From: JBMYTN01 sp049604415
GTDB taxonomy: Bacteria; Pseudomonadota; Alphaproteobacteria; Rhodospirillales; Rhodospirillaceae
Assembly: GCA_049604415.1 (NCBI GenBank)
Contig: JBMYTN010000001.1
Location: 124,001-188,000, forward strand
Length of the DNA stretch: 64,000 nt
Reading direction: 5' to 3'
In this document: one piece after another, positions 17,704 to 25,795 of the stretch
How positions within the stretch are numbered: the stretch's first letter is position 1
Layout of the letters: each line of letters begins with the position of its first letter
Notes under the pieces: model-generated
Seen by the model: the letters and a program-made list of their open reading frames with translations, nothing else
Told to the model about the DNA's origin: nothing
The model's database searches: none
Made by a program: the position numbers and the translations under genes

Positions 17704-18477
17704 TTACGCGGCGGCCACATCGCGAGCCTCGCCAATCATGGTGCGCATGCGCCGGACCACGGTTGTCAGCCCGTCAAAGATCGCCTCGCCGATCAGGAAG
17801 TGACCGATATTCAGCTCGGCAACTTCGGCAATGGCCGCAATCGGCTTCACACTGTCAAAGGTCAAACCATGTCCGGCATGGCATTCCAAGCCCAGCGCGC
17901 CAGCGGTTTTGGCCGTCTCACGCAATTGATCAAGCAACCGGTCGCGCAGATCCGGATCGCTGCCCATCACCGCATGGCAATAGGCACCCGTGTGCAGTTC
18001 AACCACCGGAGCACCGAGAGAAACAGCAGCCTCCAGCTGGACCGGATCGGGCTCAATGAACAGGGAAACCCGGATCCCCGCATCAGACAGCCGGGCGATC
18101 ATAGGCTTCAGGTGATTGTGGCCAGCCTTGGCATCCAAGCCGCCTTCGGTGGTCCGTTCCTCGCGTTTTTCCGGGACAATACAGGCCGCATGGGGCTTAT
18201 GGCGCAGGGCAATGGCCAGCATTTCGTCGGTGGCGGCCATTTCCAAATTCAGCGGCAGGCTGATTTCCTGGGACAGGCGGGCAATATCCGTATCGGAGAT
18301 ATGACGCCGATCCTCGCGCAAATGGGCCGTAATGCCATCGGCCCCCGCCTCTGCCGCCATGATGGCCGCACGCACCGGGTCCGGATGGATCCCACCCCGA
18401 GCGTTCCGAATGGTGGCCACGTGATCGATATTCACCCCCAAACGGGGAAGACCGGGCAAGAGCGGTGAGCGGGTCAT
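17704..18477 (-). CDS. pdxJ: Pyridoxine 5'-phosphate synthase
   Basis: PdxJ condenses 1-deoxyxylulose-5-phosphate with 3-amino-2-oxopropyl phosphate to make pyridoxine 5'-phosphate. The 257-residue TIM barrel has the diagnostic start LGVNIDHVATIRNARGG and then GADGITAHLREDRRHI, with SLFIEPDP, ELHTGAYC and CHAGHGLTFDSV later. The ATG at 18477 has AAGGGAG upstream; an earlier in-frame ATG would add 12 unrelated residues. In relatives pdxJ is usually followed by acpS and lepB, but here it converges on a glycerophosphodiesterase gene. Confidence 0.96.
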   Translation of the reverse strand: MTRSPLLPGLPRLGVNIDHVATIRNARGGIHPDPVRAAIMAAEAGADGITAHLREDRRHISDTDIARLSQEISLPLNLEMAATDEMLAIALRHKPHAACIVPEKREERTTEGGLDAKAGHNHLKPMIARLSDAGIRVSLFIEPDPVQLEAAVSLGAPVVELHTGAYCHAVMGSDPDLRDRLLDQLRETAKTAGALGLECHAGHGLTFDSVKPIAAIAEVAELNIGHFLIGEAIFDGLTTVVRRMRTMIGEARDVAAA

Positions 18478-18616
18478 GGCACAGGGCTCCCTTGGCGCAA
18501 AGCACTTTATCAAAACAAACGAAGTATGGGGTTGATGCTGACCTAAGAACCGGAAAAGCCGATTACGAGGGCTAAAACGCGCAAAATGAGCCCGTTAAGC
18601 TTCATTTCCGTAGGAA

Positions 18617-19402
18617 TCATGCACTATGACGCTTTGCCCGGGCATCCCGCAGGGCTTGAACCGCCGGATAATCGATCACTTCGGCACCGGGCTCACCGGA
18701 TGCACTGTCCGGGGACGCGGTCATGTCGGCGGTTGCGACCGCGTCCAGTCTGTCTTCCGTCGGCAGCGAAGTGGCGGTTTCGGGCTCTTGGGCATCGACC
18801 GCAGAGACAACCTCCTGGGCCTGGAGCCGCTTGGCACGCCGTTTGACCGCCCGGCGGTGCTGATAGCCATGGACCGCCCGTTTGATCGGCCAGTAACAGA
18901 TCGCCCAGGTCAGGATGGCCAAAGGCAACGCGCCGACAAACATCGGCTTCCAGATTGGCCAAACGCTGTTCACAAACAAAGCGCCATCCAAATCAACGAT
19001 GGAGTTCCAGAGATAGCCAAAAAACTTACCGAAATTGATGCTGTCGGCCATGGCCCCGGTGTAGCCCATGCCCAAAATCCATCCCCCAACTTCGAAAGTG
19101 CCGAGCCAGATGAAAGGGAAGGTCCAGGGATTGCCCACAGCCGTGCCGATGGCCGACGCGATCAAATTGCCGCGCAGGACCAAGGCGAGAAAAGCCGCAA
19201 GCAGGAAATGGAACCCGACCAAGGGGGTGATGGAGGCAGCCGCCCCGCAGGCAAAGCCCATGGCGATGGAGGATGGTGTTCCGGGCAGCCGGGCCACCCG
19301 ATAGCCCATATAGCGCGTGGCCCGCTTCCATCCGCTGCTGGGAACGAAGAACTCCTGGACGCGTTTATGCACCTGGGGCTTTTGCCGCCTCTTAAAAAGC
19401 AT
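18617..19402 (-). CDS. DUF2062 family membrane protein
   Basis: A 261-residue member of the DUF2062 family, small inner-membrane proteins of unknown function often found beside rsh/acpS in alphaproteobacteria. The conserved core is PSSIAMGFACGAAASITPLV, then GNLIASAIGTAVGNPWTFP. Three or four hydrophobic segments span about residues 45-190. A cytosolic C-terminal tail of about 70 residues is basic and then acidic and poorly conserved. It lies between rsh and pdxJ on the same strand. Confidence 0.88.
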   Translation of the reverse strand: MLFKRRQKPQVHKRVQEFFVPSSGWKRATRYMGYRVARLPGTPSSIAMGFACGAAASITPLVGFHFLLAAFLALVLRGNLIASAIGTAVGNPWTFPFIWLGTFEVGGWILGMGYTGAMADSINFGKFFGYLWNSIVDLDGALFVNSVWPIWKPMFVGALPLAILTWAICYWPIKRAVHGYQHRRAVKRRAKRLQAQEVVSAVDAQEPETATSLPTEDRLDAVATADMTASPDSASGEPGAEVIDYPAVQALRDARAKRHSA

Positions 19403-19452
19403 CTCACTGATCCAGGCCCTTGGCGGGCCGCCTCCCCAGGGTGCGCGCAGTG

Positions 19453-21600
19453 TTAGTTGCGGGCCCGTTCTACGTAATTGATTGCAGGCATTGCCCTTAG
19501 GGCGGCGATAATGTTGGTCAGGTGCCGGACATCTTCGACCTCGACATCAACAAGCATATCGAAAAAATCTTGGTTTCGCTCGGTGATCTTTAAATTCGTG
19601 ATATTTCCCATATTTCTGGCGATCACTGTGGTCAGGGAACCTAAACTTCCCGGTTCATTGGCCACGATGACATTCACCCGCCCGACGTGGGTGCGTTCAT
19701 TTCCGGGTCCATCCCAACTCAGATCCAACCAGCGATTTGGTTGATCGTTGAATTGCTCCAGCTGATCACAATCGATTGTGTGGATGGTGACCCCTTTGCC
19801 GGTTGTGACAATGCCGACGATTCGATCCCCAGGCAGCGGGTGGCAACAGCGGGCAAAATGCAGCGCCAAACCCTTGATCAGGCCTTGGATCGGCATGCGG
19901 TCGGCTGCTGACCCATTGGCTTTGGGTCGCTTGCTGCGTCCAAAGGACGGCATCACCCCGGCCAGTTTCGGCAACATCTTCAGCCCGGGATAGACCGCCG
20001 TGACCACTTCCTTGGCGTTCACATTGCCCTGCCCGACGGCAATCTTCAGCTCTTCGACCGATCCGACCCGAAATTTCTTCAGGACCCCTTCCAGACCCTT
20101 TTCGGTCATTTCATAGCGTTCGGCCTTGAAGGCCCGTTCGAGCATTTGCAAACCCAGACGGAGATATTCCGTTTTCTGGGTCGAGCGGATATAGCGCCGG
20201 ATCCGAGCCCGCGCCTTGCCGGAGACAACAAAGCGTTCCCATTCCGGCGAGGGGGTCTGGACCTTGGAGGTCACAATCTCGACCTGATCGCCATTGCGCA
20301 GCTGGGTGCGCAACGGCACCATCCGGGAATTGACCTTCGCACCAACGCAATGGTCACCGACCTCCGTATGGACCGCATAGGCGAAATCCACCGGTGTGGA
20401 TCCGGCTGGTAGGGAGATCAGCGATCCCTTGGGCGTAAAGCAGAACACTTGGTCCTGGAACATCTCCAGTTTGGTATGTTCCAAAAACTCTTCCGGGGAA
20501 TGGGCATGATCCAAGATCTCGAGCAACTCCCGGATCCAGCGATATTGCCGCCCATCAACATTGGGTGCGCCGCTTTTATAGGACCAGTGGGCCGCCACCC
20601 CCAGTTCCGAGGTCATATGCATTTCCTCGGTCCGGATCTGAATCTCGATCCGATGCTTATCGGCGCTGAGCACCGTGGTGTGCAGCGAGGAATAGCCATT
20701 GGGTTTGGGCAGCGAGATATAGTCTTTGAACCGGTCAGGTACCATTGAGAACGCGCCATGGATCAGTCCTAAGGCCCGGTAGCAGTCCTCAACGGTTTCG
20801 ACCACCACCCGGAAGGCCATGATGTCCGAGATCTGCTCGAAGGCGATGTTCTTTTGCCGCATCTTGCGGAAGATCGAGTAAGGCGTTTTCTCCCGACCCG
20901 TCACCCGAGCTTTGAGGCCGCCATCTTCCAGGACATCCTTCACATTGGCGATGATCCTGGGAACGATGGTGCTGTCTTCTTCGCGCAACCGGATCAGCTG
21001 CGCATCAATGGAGGTCGCCACATCGCCATGAAGTTGGCGGAAGGACAGGTCTTCCAACTCTTCTTTGATTTGGCCCATGCCGATCCGCTCCGCCAAGGGT
21101 GCGTAGATCTCCATGGTTTCCAAGGCAATCCGGGAGCGCTTTTCCGGCTTGCAATATTGCAAAGTCTGCATGTTGTGCAAGCGATCGGCCAATTTGACCA
21201 GGAGCACGCGGATATCGTTGCTCATGGCCACCAGCAGCTTGCGGAAGTTCTCCGCTTGCTTGGTGTGATCACTTTGCAGCTGCAGGCGGGTCAGCTTGGT
21301 GACCCCATCCACCAGCCCGGCAACTTCGGCACCAAACATATCATCCACCTCCGCCAATGTGGCGTCGGTGTCTTCAATGGTGTCATGCAACAAGGCAGTG
21401 ATGATGGACGCGGTGTCCAAGCGGTAGCGGGTCAGAATCCCCGCCACATCGACCGGGTGAGAAAAATACGGATCCCCGGAGGCGCGCAATTGCGAGCCGT
21501 GTTTCTTAACAGCGTAAATATAGGCACGGTTAATAGCGTCTTCGTCGGCTTCGGGGTCATAGCGCAGCACCGCATCGACCAGCTCGAATTGACGCATCAT
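19453..21600 (-). CDS. rsh: Bifunctional (p)ppGpp synthetase/hydrolase (RelA/SpoT homologue)
   Basis: This enzyme makes and degrades the stringent-response alarmone (p)ppGpp. The 715-residue protein has an N-terminal HD hydrolase domain (YFSHPVDVAGIL and ALLHDTIEDTDAT, both intact). The synthetase domain follows with RVVVETVEDCYRALGLIH and KDYISLPKPNGYSSLHTTV. A TGS domain (VFCFTPKGSLISLPAGSTPV) and a C-terminal ACT domain complete it. The HD motif and the synthetase sequence together support the bifunctional type that is the only long Rsh in most alphaproteobacteria. ATGs at 21600 and 21597 are both possible. rpoZ is directly upstream. Confidence 0.96.
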   Translation of the reverse strand: MMRQFELVDAVLRYDPEADEDAINRAYIYAVKKHGSQLRASGDPYFSHPVDVAGILTRYRLDTASIITALLHDTIEDTDATLAEVDDMFGAEVAGLVDGVTKLTRLQLQSDHTKQAENFRKLLVAMSNDIRVLLVKLADRLHNMQTLQYCKPEKRSRIALETMEIYAPLAERIGMGQIKEELEDLSFRQLHGDVATSIDAQLIRLREEDSTIVPRIIANVKDVLEDGGLKARVTGREKTPYSIFRKMRQKNIAFEQISDIMAFRVVVETVEDCYRALGLIHGAFSMVPDRFKDYISLPKPNGYSSLHTTVLSADKHRIEIQIRTEEMHMTSELGVAAHWSYKSGAPNVDGRQYRWIRELLEILDHAHSPEEFLEHTKLEMFQDQVFCFTPKGSLISLPAGSTPVDFAYAVHTEVGDHCVGAKVNSRMVPLRTQLRNGDQVEIVTSKVQTPSPEWERFVVSGKARARIRRYIRSTQKTEYLRLGLQMLERAFKAERYEMTEKGLEGVLKKFRVGSVEELKIAVGQGNVNAKEVVTAVYPGLKMLPKLAGVMPSFGRSKRPKANGSAADRMPIQGLIKGLALHFARCCHPLPGDRIVGIVTTGKGVTIHTIDCDQLEQFNDQPNRWLDLSWDGPGNERTHVGRVNVIVANEPGSLGSLTTVIARNMGNITNLKITERNQDFFDMLVDVEVEDVRHLTNIIAALRAMPAINYVERARN

Positions 21601-21642
21601 GGCCGTCTACTCCCGACCACAACAAACAGACCATCGGCCTTC

Positions 21643-21665
21643 CCGACCCCGGTTATCGGGATCGG
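21643..21665 (-). other. Stem-loop between rpoZ and rsh
   Basis: On the minus strand CCGATCCCG pairs with CGGGGTCGG (nine pairs including one wobble) around a five-base loop, 84 bases after the rpoZ stop and 43 bases before the rsh start. No T-run follows, so it is not a standard terminator. It may modulate mRNA stability or read-through between omega and Rsh. Structure is seen; function is inferred. Confidence 0.4.
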
Positions 21666-21748
21666 TGGGCCGTGGCTTGGCCCCGATGGGCCAAAAATCC
21701 GTCACACACCCAACCCCGAGGATCGGCTGTGTGAGTGCAGATCGGAGC

Positions 21749-22177
21749 TTAGAAACTCTCCCCATCATTCGGTTCGGTCCCAACTTCAGGAAGGCCGGCG
21801 ACCGCTGGGCTGGATCCCATGGCCGCATCATCATCGCCCATTTCGTGGATGGACAGGCCCTGAGCTGCGTTTTCATCACGCCGGGGATCAGGGACCAGTT
21901 CCGCGTCGGACGCCAAGGCGTCGAACTCTTCTTCCTCGGGCTCGTCGATTTCGACATGTTTTTGCAGGCCTTGGATTACGCCTTCTTTCAGATCTTCAAC
22001 ACCGACGGTGACATCGGCGATCTCGCGCAAGGCCACAACCGGGTTTTTGTCGTTGTCACGATCCACGGTCAGCTCACCCCCGGCAGAAATATCCCGGGAA
22101 CGCTGGGCCGCCATCAGCACCAGGTCAAAACGATTGGGGATTTGGACAATGCAGTCCTCTACGGTCACGCGCGCCAT
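21749..22177 (-). CDS. rpoZ: RNA polymerase omega subunit
   Basis: Omega helps assemble RNA polymerase and forms part of a ppGpp-binding site. The 142-residue protein opens with MARVTVEDCIVQIPNRFDLV, the typical alphaproteobacterial start, followed by AAQRSRDISAG and NPVVALREIA. The C-terminal half is a long acidic tail, as in other alphaproteobacterial omega proteins. It is followed by rsh, so ppGpp metabolism and its RNA polymerase target are encoded together. Confidence 0.95.
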   Translation of the reverse strand: MARVTVEDCIVQIPNRFDLVLMAAQRSRDISAGGELTVDRDNDKNPVVALREIADVTVGVEDLKEGVIQGLQKHVEIDEPEEEEFDALASDAELVPDPRRDENAAQGLSIHEMGDDDAAMGSSPAVAGLPEVGTEPNDGESF

Positions 22178-22291
22178 TCGGTCACTCCGCTGGGCAATTC
22201 AGTCTGTCGGGTCGCATCCCTGCCTTGAAGAAAGGTCCGGCCCGGTAAAATACCGGAAACAAACTGCTTTTGAGACGGGAAAGAACCGCAA

Positions 22292-22320
22292 TGTATAAGG
22301 GGTCCGGTTCAATGATGCAA
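22292..22320 (-). promoter_or_regulatory. Possible sigma-70-type promoter for rpoZ-rsh
   Basis: On the minus strand TTGCAT and TATACA are separated by exactly 17 bases, about 115 bases upstream of the rpoZ ATG. The matches to TTGACA/TATAAT are only partial (3/6 and 4/6), so this is a weak prediction. A small perfect hairpin (CCGGTA-AAA-TACCGG, 22242-22256) lies in the predicted leader. Confidence 0.3.
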
Positions 22321-22421
22321 TGCCACAAGCAGCAACCCGGTCTGCAATAAGACAAGGCTGTATGCTCCATGACCCATAGACATATGGGGCAGGCAAACGC
22401 TGCAGCGCAAGAGAGCGCCCC

Positions 22422-22952
22422 TTAAAGCATCGCTTCAAGGCGTTGGGTGTCTTGGGCATCATCGAGGCGGTTCAACAGAGCCTGCGCACTCAGACCGCTT
22501 TGTGGATGACGCCATTCCTGGGGGGCAATATCAAGCAAGGGCTTTAGAACAAAGGCACGATCCTGCATGCGGGGATGCGGGCAAATCGGCCCCTGCCCGC
22601 CTTGACCGGTCAGAACTTCGCCATCCCAATCAATCAAATCCAAATCCAGGGGCCGAGCGCTGTAGCGGGGTTCTTCGGCGCGACGCCGACCAAATTGGGC
22701 CTCAATCCGATGCAAGGCAGTCAAAAAGGCCTCGGGCGACAGCGCCGAGGCCACCCGCGCCACGCCGTTGACATAGTCCGGTTGATCGGATGGCGGCCAA
22801 GCCGGAGACCGGTACCAGGGCGATGTGGCAATCACCGTGATCTTTTCTGCGGGCAAAACAGACAGGGCTGATACCAAAGTTTTACGTGGCGCGCTTAAAT
22901 CAGGACCCGGCAGGTTGGCCCCCAAAGCAATATAAATCCGGTTCCGTTCCAT
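22422..22952 (-). CDS. folK: 2-amino-4-hydroxy-6-hydroxymethyldihydropteridine pyrophosphokinase
   Basis: FolK (HPPK) transfers pyrophosphate from ATP to 6-hydroxymethyl-dihydropterin in folate synthesis. The 176-residue protein has the start IYIALGANLPGP, the substrate-binding SPWYRSPAWPPSDQPDYVNG region, the signature RPLDLDLIDWDG and the C-terminal PHPRMQDRAFVLKPLLDIAP. Length and motifs are complete. It lies upstream of rpoZ on the same strand, divergent from the NYN nuclease gene. Confidence 0.95.
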   Translation of the reverse strand: MERNRIYIALGANLPGPDLSAPRKTLVSALSVLPAEKITVIATSPWYRSPAWPPSDQPDYVNGVARVASALSPEAFLTALHRIEAQFGRRRAEEPRYSARPLDLDLIDWDGEVLTGQGGQGPICPHPRMQDRAFVLKPLLDIAPQEWRHPQSGLSAQALLNRLDDAQDTQRLEAML

Positions 22953-23101
22953 TTGCGTCGTTATTCCCGAATTCTCTCAGTGGAAATCGCTTGTCTTACG
23001 TCTTGGGGCGGACTACCTAAGTTATGTCATCGGGCAATGGTATCCGCCCCATCTGAAAAAGCCAATTGACGGGCTGAAGGTTTCCTTTAAGGAGTGCAAA
23101 A

Positions 23102-23794
23102 ATGAACTTTTATCCGCAAGAGCGGATTGGTCTTTTTATCGACGGTTCCAACCTGTATGCAGCGGCTCGGGCCCTTAATTTCGACATAGATTACAAGCGG
23201 TTATTAGAACTGTTTGCGTCGCAAGGTAGACTGATCCGTGCTTTTTACTATACAGCCCTGATAGAAGATCAAGAATATTCCCCTATTCGCCCGCTGGTCG
23301 ACTGGCTTGATTACAATGGCTACACCATGGTCACCAAGCCGACCAAAGAGTTCACCGATGCGACCGGTCGGCGGAAAATAAAGGGCAATATGGATATCGA
23401 GTTGGCCATCGATGTTATGGAAATGGCCCATCACCTCGATCACATCGTTCTGTTTTCCGGTGACGGCGACTTCCGACGTCTGGTGGAAGCGGTCCAACGC
23501 AAGGGCCTGCGGGTCAGCGTTGTCAGCACCGTAAAATCTCAGCCTCCGATGGTGGCCGATGAATTGCGCCGTCAGGCAGACAATTTTGTCGAGCTCATGA
23601 GCCTCGAACCGTCGATTTCGCGCGCTCCGATCAATCGCGACGGCCCACCACAAGGCGGCCCTGGTGGTGGCCCGCCGGGAGGTCCCGGTGGCTATCAGTC
23701 CCAGCGCCCGCCGCGCCAAGAGGCCCCGCCGCCGAGCATGCCCGACGATGATGAGCCCGATGATGATGATCCCATGGCGGAATATGTGCCCTAA
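23102..23794 (+). CDS. NYN domain (LabA/DUF88) protein, putative RNase
   Basis: NYN proteins have a PIN-like nuclease fold and are thought to cut RNA. The 230-residue product has the acidic active-site pattern FIDGSNLY near the N-terminus, KGNMDIELAIDVMEMA in the middle and FSGDGDFRRLVEAVQRKG, then a short helical region. The last 55 residues are a low-complexity tail of Gly/Pro (PPQGGPGGGPPGGPGG) ending in an acidic DDDEPDDDDP stretch, and may be disordered. AAGGAG precedes the ATG. The UDG gene starts inside its stop codon (TAATG). This neighbourhood (dapA-smpB-UDG-NYN-rpoZ) is shared by many alphaproteobacteria. Confidence 0.9.
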   Translation: MNFYPQERIGLFIDGSNLYAAARALNFDIDYKRLLELFASQGRLIRAFYYTALIEDQEYSPIRPLVDWLDYNGYTMVTKPTKEFTDATGRRKIKGNMDIELAIDVMEMAHHLDHIVLFSGDGDFRRLVEAVQRKGLRVSVVSTVKSQPPMVADELRRQADNFVELMSLEPSISRAPINRDGPPQGGPGGGPPGGPGGYQSQRPPRQEAPPPSMPDDDEPDDDDPMAEYVP

Positions 23795-24555
23795 TGCCGA
23801 CGCCGACATCCTCTGACAAGACGCCGGCAGCGCAAGCTCCGGCGTCTTTTCTATCGCCCCAAAACAAACAACGGTCCAATAAACCGGGCCAACCGGATGC
23901 CCCTGGCAAAGACTGTGCCCTGTGCCCACGTTTGGTCGCCTACCGCGAGGATTTGCGCGCCAAAGAGCCGAATTGGTTCAATGCCCCCGTCCCGGCCTTT
24001 GGCGATTTGAGCGCCGCAGTGCTTGTGGTCGGTTTGGCCCCGGGCGTGCGGGGTGCCAACCGCACCGGCCGCCCCTTCACCGGCGATTTTGCCGGCGATC
24101 TGCTCTATGGATCCATGCTCGATTTTGGCATGGCCGAGGGTGAGTTTGACCGCCGTCCAGATGATGGCCTGCGCCTGAAAACCATCCGGGTGACCAATGC
24201 GGTGCGTTGTGTGCCGCCGGAGAACAAACCTGACGGTGCAGAGCAGAAAGCCTGCCGCCCGTTCCTGGTCTCTGAAATCGCGGCCATGCCCAATCTACAA
24301 GCCATCTTGGCCTTGGGAAAGATTGCCCATGATGCGGTGCTCAGAACCTTGGGCTTTAAGCTTTCCAGCGCCCCCTTCGCCCATGCAGCCCGGCACCAAC
24401 TGGACTGGCCAGACACGATGCTGCCCAAGGCCGCATCAAAGCTTCAGCTGGTCGATAGCTATCATTGTTCGCGCTATAACCAAAACACCGGTCGATTGAC
24501 ACCGGAGATGTTCCGCGCGGTTTTTGCTGATCTGGCCGAGTTGATTGCGTCTTAG
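23794..24555 (+). CDS. Uracil-DNA glycosylase, family 5-like (Fe-S type)
   Basis: This enzyme removes uracil and deaminated bases from DNA. The 253-residue protein has cysteines for a 4Fe-4S cluster (DCALCPRLV near the N-terminus, VRCVPPENKP and a later Cys in KACRPF). The catalytic motif A region is GLAPGVRGANRTGRPFTGD, lacking the catalytic Asp/Glu of family 1 and matching the UDGb (family 5) pattern. The later motif is DSYHCSRYNQNTGRLT. Its first 40 residues are low-complexity and contain a terminator-like hairpin in the DNA. No other in-frame start is available before the Fe-S region, so the TAATG overlap with the NYN gene is the likely start. Its stop overlaps the convergent glutathione peroxidase stop by four bases. 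Confidence 0.9.
   Translation: MPTPTSSDKTPAAQAPASFLSPQNKQRSNKPGQPDAPGKDCALCPRLVAYREDLRAKEPNWFNAPVPAFGDLSAAVLVVGLAPGVRGANRTGRPFTGDFAGDLLYGSMLDFGMAEGEFDRRPDDGLRLKTIRVTNAVRCVPPENKPDGAEQKACRPFLVSEIAAMPNLQAILALGKIAHDAVLRTLGFKLSSAPFAHAARHQLDWPDTMLPKAASKLQLVDSYHCSRYNQNTGRLTPEMFRAVFADLAELIAS
23818..23852 (+). terminator. Terminator-like hairpin inside the 5' end of the glycosylase gene
   Basis: AAGACGCCGG (23818-23827) pairs perfectly with CCGGCGTCTT (23839-23848) around an 11-base loop and is followed by TT-CT. It looks like a Rho-independent terminator for the NYN gene, but it lies in codons 9-19 of the downstream glycosylase. Ribosomes coupled from the NYN stop could melt it, giving translation-dependent read-through. 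Only four Ts end the structure, so termination may be weak. Confidence 0.5.
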
Positions 24556-25166
24556 AGTATAGCGTCAGCTAGGGCCGCCTCAACGGCCTCGGTCAGTTCC
24601 GAGGATTGCGGCGTGGTTCTGGAGCCGAAGGATTCCAAAAGCTCTCCCTTCGGGCTCAGCAAATATTTGTGGAAGTTCCATCCCGGTGTGGCGAGATCCG
24701 GGCGGGTGGTCCGGGCCCAAACATAGAACGGATGGGCCTTTTCCCCTTTGACCGCGACCTTGTCGGTCATCGGGAAGTCGACGGAAAAGGTTGCCTCGCA
24801 AAATTCTTTGATCTGCGCTGCACTCCCCGGCTCCTGACCGCCGAAATCATTGGACGGCACCCCAAGCACCACCAAACCACGGTCCCGATAGGACTCCCAC
24901 AAGGCCTGCAGGCCTTCATATTGTGGCGTAAAGCCGCAGCGTGATGCGGTGTTGACCACCAGAACCGCCTTGCCAGCAAATTGGTCCATGGGAAGATTTT
25001 TGCCATCAATCGAGACAAAAGAAATGGCGTGGGCGCTCGTGGGCATTTCATCCTCCGCCATGGCGTTCACAATGGTGCTGTGCATGCCAAGGCCTAGACC
25101 TGCCAATGCCAATCCGAATAAGGGAGCTTTCAGCGGGGACAGAACAGCGGCGGAAGAGCGCGACAT
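24552..25166 (-). CDS. Glutathione peroxidase family protein, exported
   Basis: This thiol peroxidase family reduces hydrogen peroxide and lipid peroxides. The 204-residue protein has an N-terminal hydrophobic segment (FGLALAGLGLGM) that should export or anchor it. The active-site motif is NTASRCGFTPQYEGLQ with a peroxidatic Cys instead of selenocysteine. The Gln is in GGQEPGSA and the Trp in TPGWNFHKYL, which completes the catalytic triad. Many Cys-type relatives use thioredoxin rather than glutathione. It converges on the glycosylase gene with a four-base overlap of stop codons. Confidence 0.9.
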   Translation of the reverse strand: MSRSSAAVLSPLKAPLFGLALAGLGLGMHSTIVNAMAEDEMPTSAHAISFVSIDGKNLPMDQFAGKAVLVVNTASRCGFTPQYEGLQALWESYRDRGLVVLGVPSNDFGGQEPGSAAQIKEFCEATFSVDFPMTDKVAVKGEKAHPFYVWARTTRPDLATPGWNFHKYLLSPKGELLESFGSRTTPQSSELTEAVEAALADAIL

Positions 25167-25244
25167 GGCAGATCTCGCTGGTTAGATATCTGGATACGAT
25201 GGGTACGCATCTCAAATACCAACGGATCACCATAATTTTCTTAT

Positions 25245-25733
25245 TTATCCGCGTTCGCGCATCAGACGGGCTTTGTCCCGGTTCCATTCCCGCTCTTTGA
25301 TCGCATGGCGCTTGTCATGGGTTTTGCGTCCTTTGGCAATACCCAGTTTCACCTTTGCCATGCCCCGATTGTTAAAATAGAGCACCAAAGGGACAAGGGT
25401 CATGCCCTCTCGGGTTACGGAGCCGAACAGTTTGCCCAACTCCCGCCGCCGCACCAAAAGTTTTCGTGGCCGCCGGGTTTCATGGGCGAAGGCTTTCACC
25501 GCATGGCCATATTCCGGGATGTAGGCGTTGAACAGAAACAGCTCGCCTTCCACCGGTCCGGCATAAGAGTCTTGAATATTGGCCCGGCCAAGACGCAAGG
25601 ACTTAACCTCCGTCCCGGCCAGGACAATCCCGGTTTCAATGGTTTCGATGATCTCGTAATCATGGCGGGCGCGACGGTTCTCCGTCACATTGCCATGGGA
25701 AATCATGGCATTGCCCGCTGGCTTTTTGGCCAT
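25245..25733 (-). CDS. smpB: SsrA-binding protein SmpB
   Basis: SmpB binds tmRNA and is required for trans-translation rescue of stalled ribosomes. The 162-residue product has the OB-fold sequence TVENRRARHDYEIIET-like N-terminus (here NVTENRRARHDYEI), GTEVKSLRLGRANIQDSY and the basic C-terminal tail KGRKTHDKRHAIKEREWNRD. No ssrA gene was found in the window; in alphaproteobacteria it is usually a two-piece RNA elsewhere. dapA lies upstream on the same strand, a conserved pairing. Confidence 0.96.
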   Translation of the reverse strand: MAKKPAGNAMISHGNVTENRRARHDYEIIETIETGIVLAGTEVKSLRLGRANIQDSYAGPVEGELFLFNAYIPEYGHAVKAFAHETRRPRKLLVRRRELGKLFGSVTREGMTLVPLVLYFNNRGMAKVKLGIAKGRKTHDKRHAIKEREWNRDKARLMRERG

Positions 25734-25795
25734 GTGGCGTGCCTCTTTCAGATTTGGTTAGACCCTAGCGTGTCACCGGGAGCCGGGATCTCGGA

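Noticed and set aside
20854..22011. 385-codon plus-strand frame across the rsh 5' end and rpoZ
   Set aside because: It is antisense to rsh and rpoZ, both of which have complete family motifs.
22178..22421. Possible structured RNA (for example tmRNA) between rpoZ and folK
   Set aside because: No acceptor-stem or T-arm pattern and no terminal CCA was found; only a small 6-pair hairpin is present.
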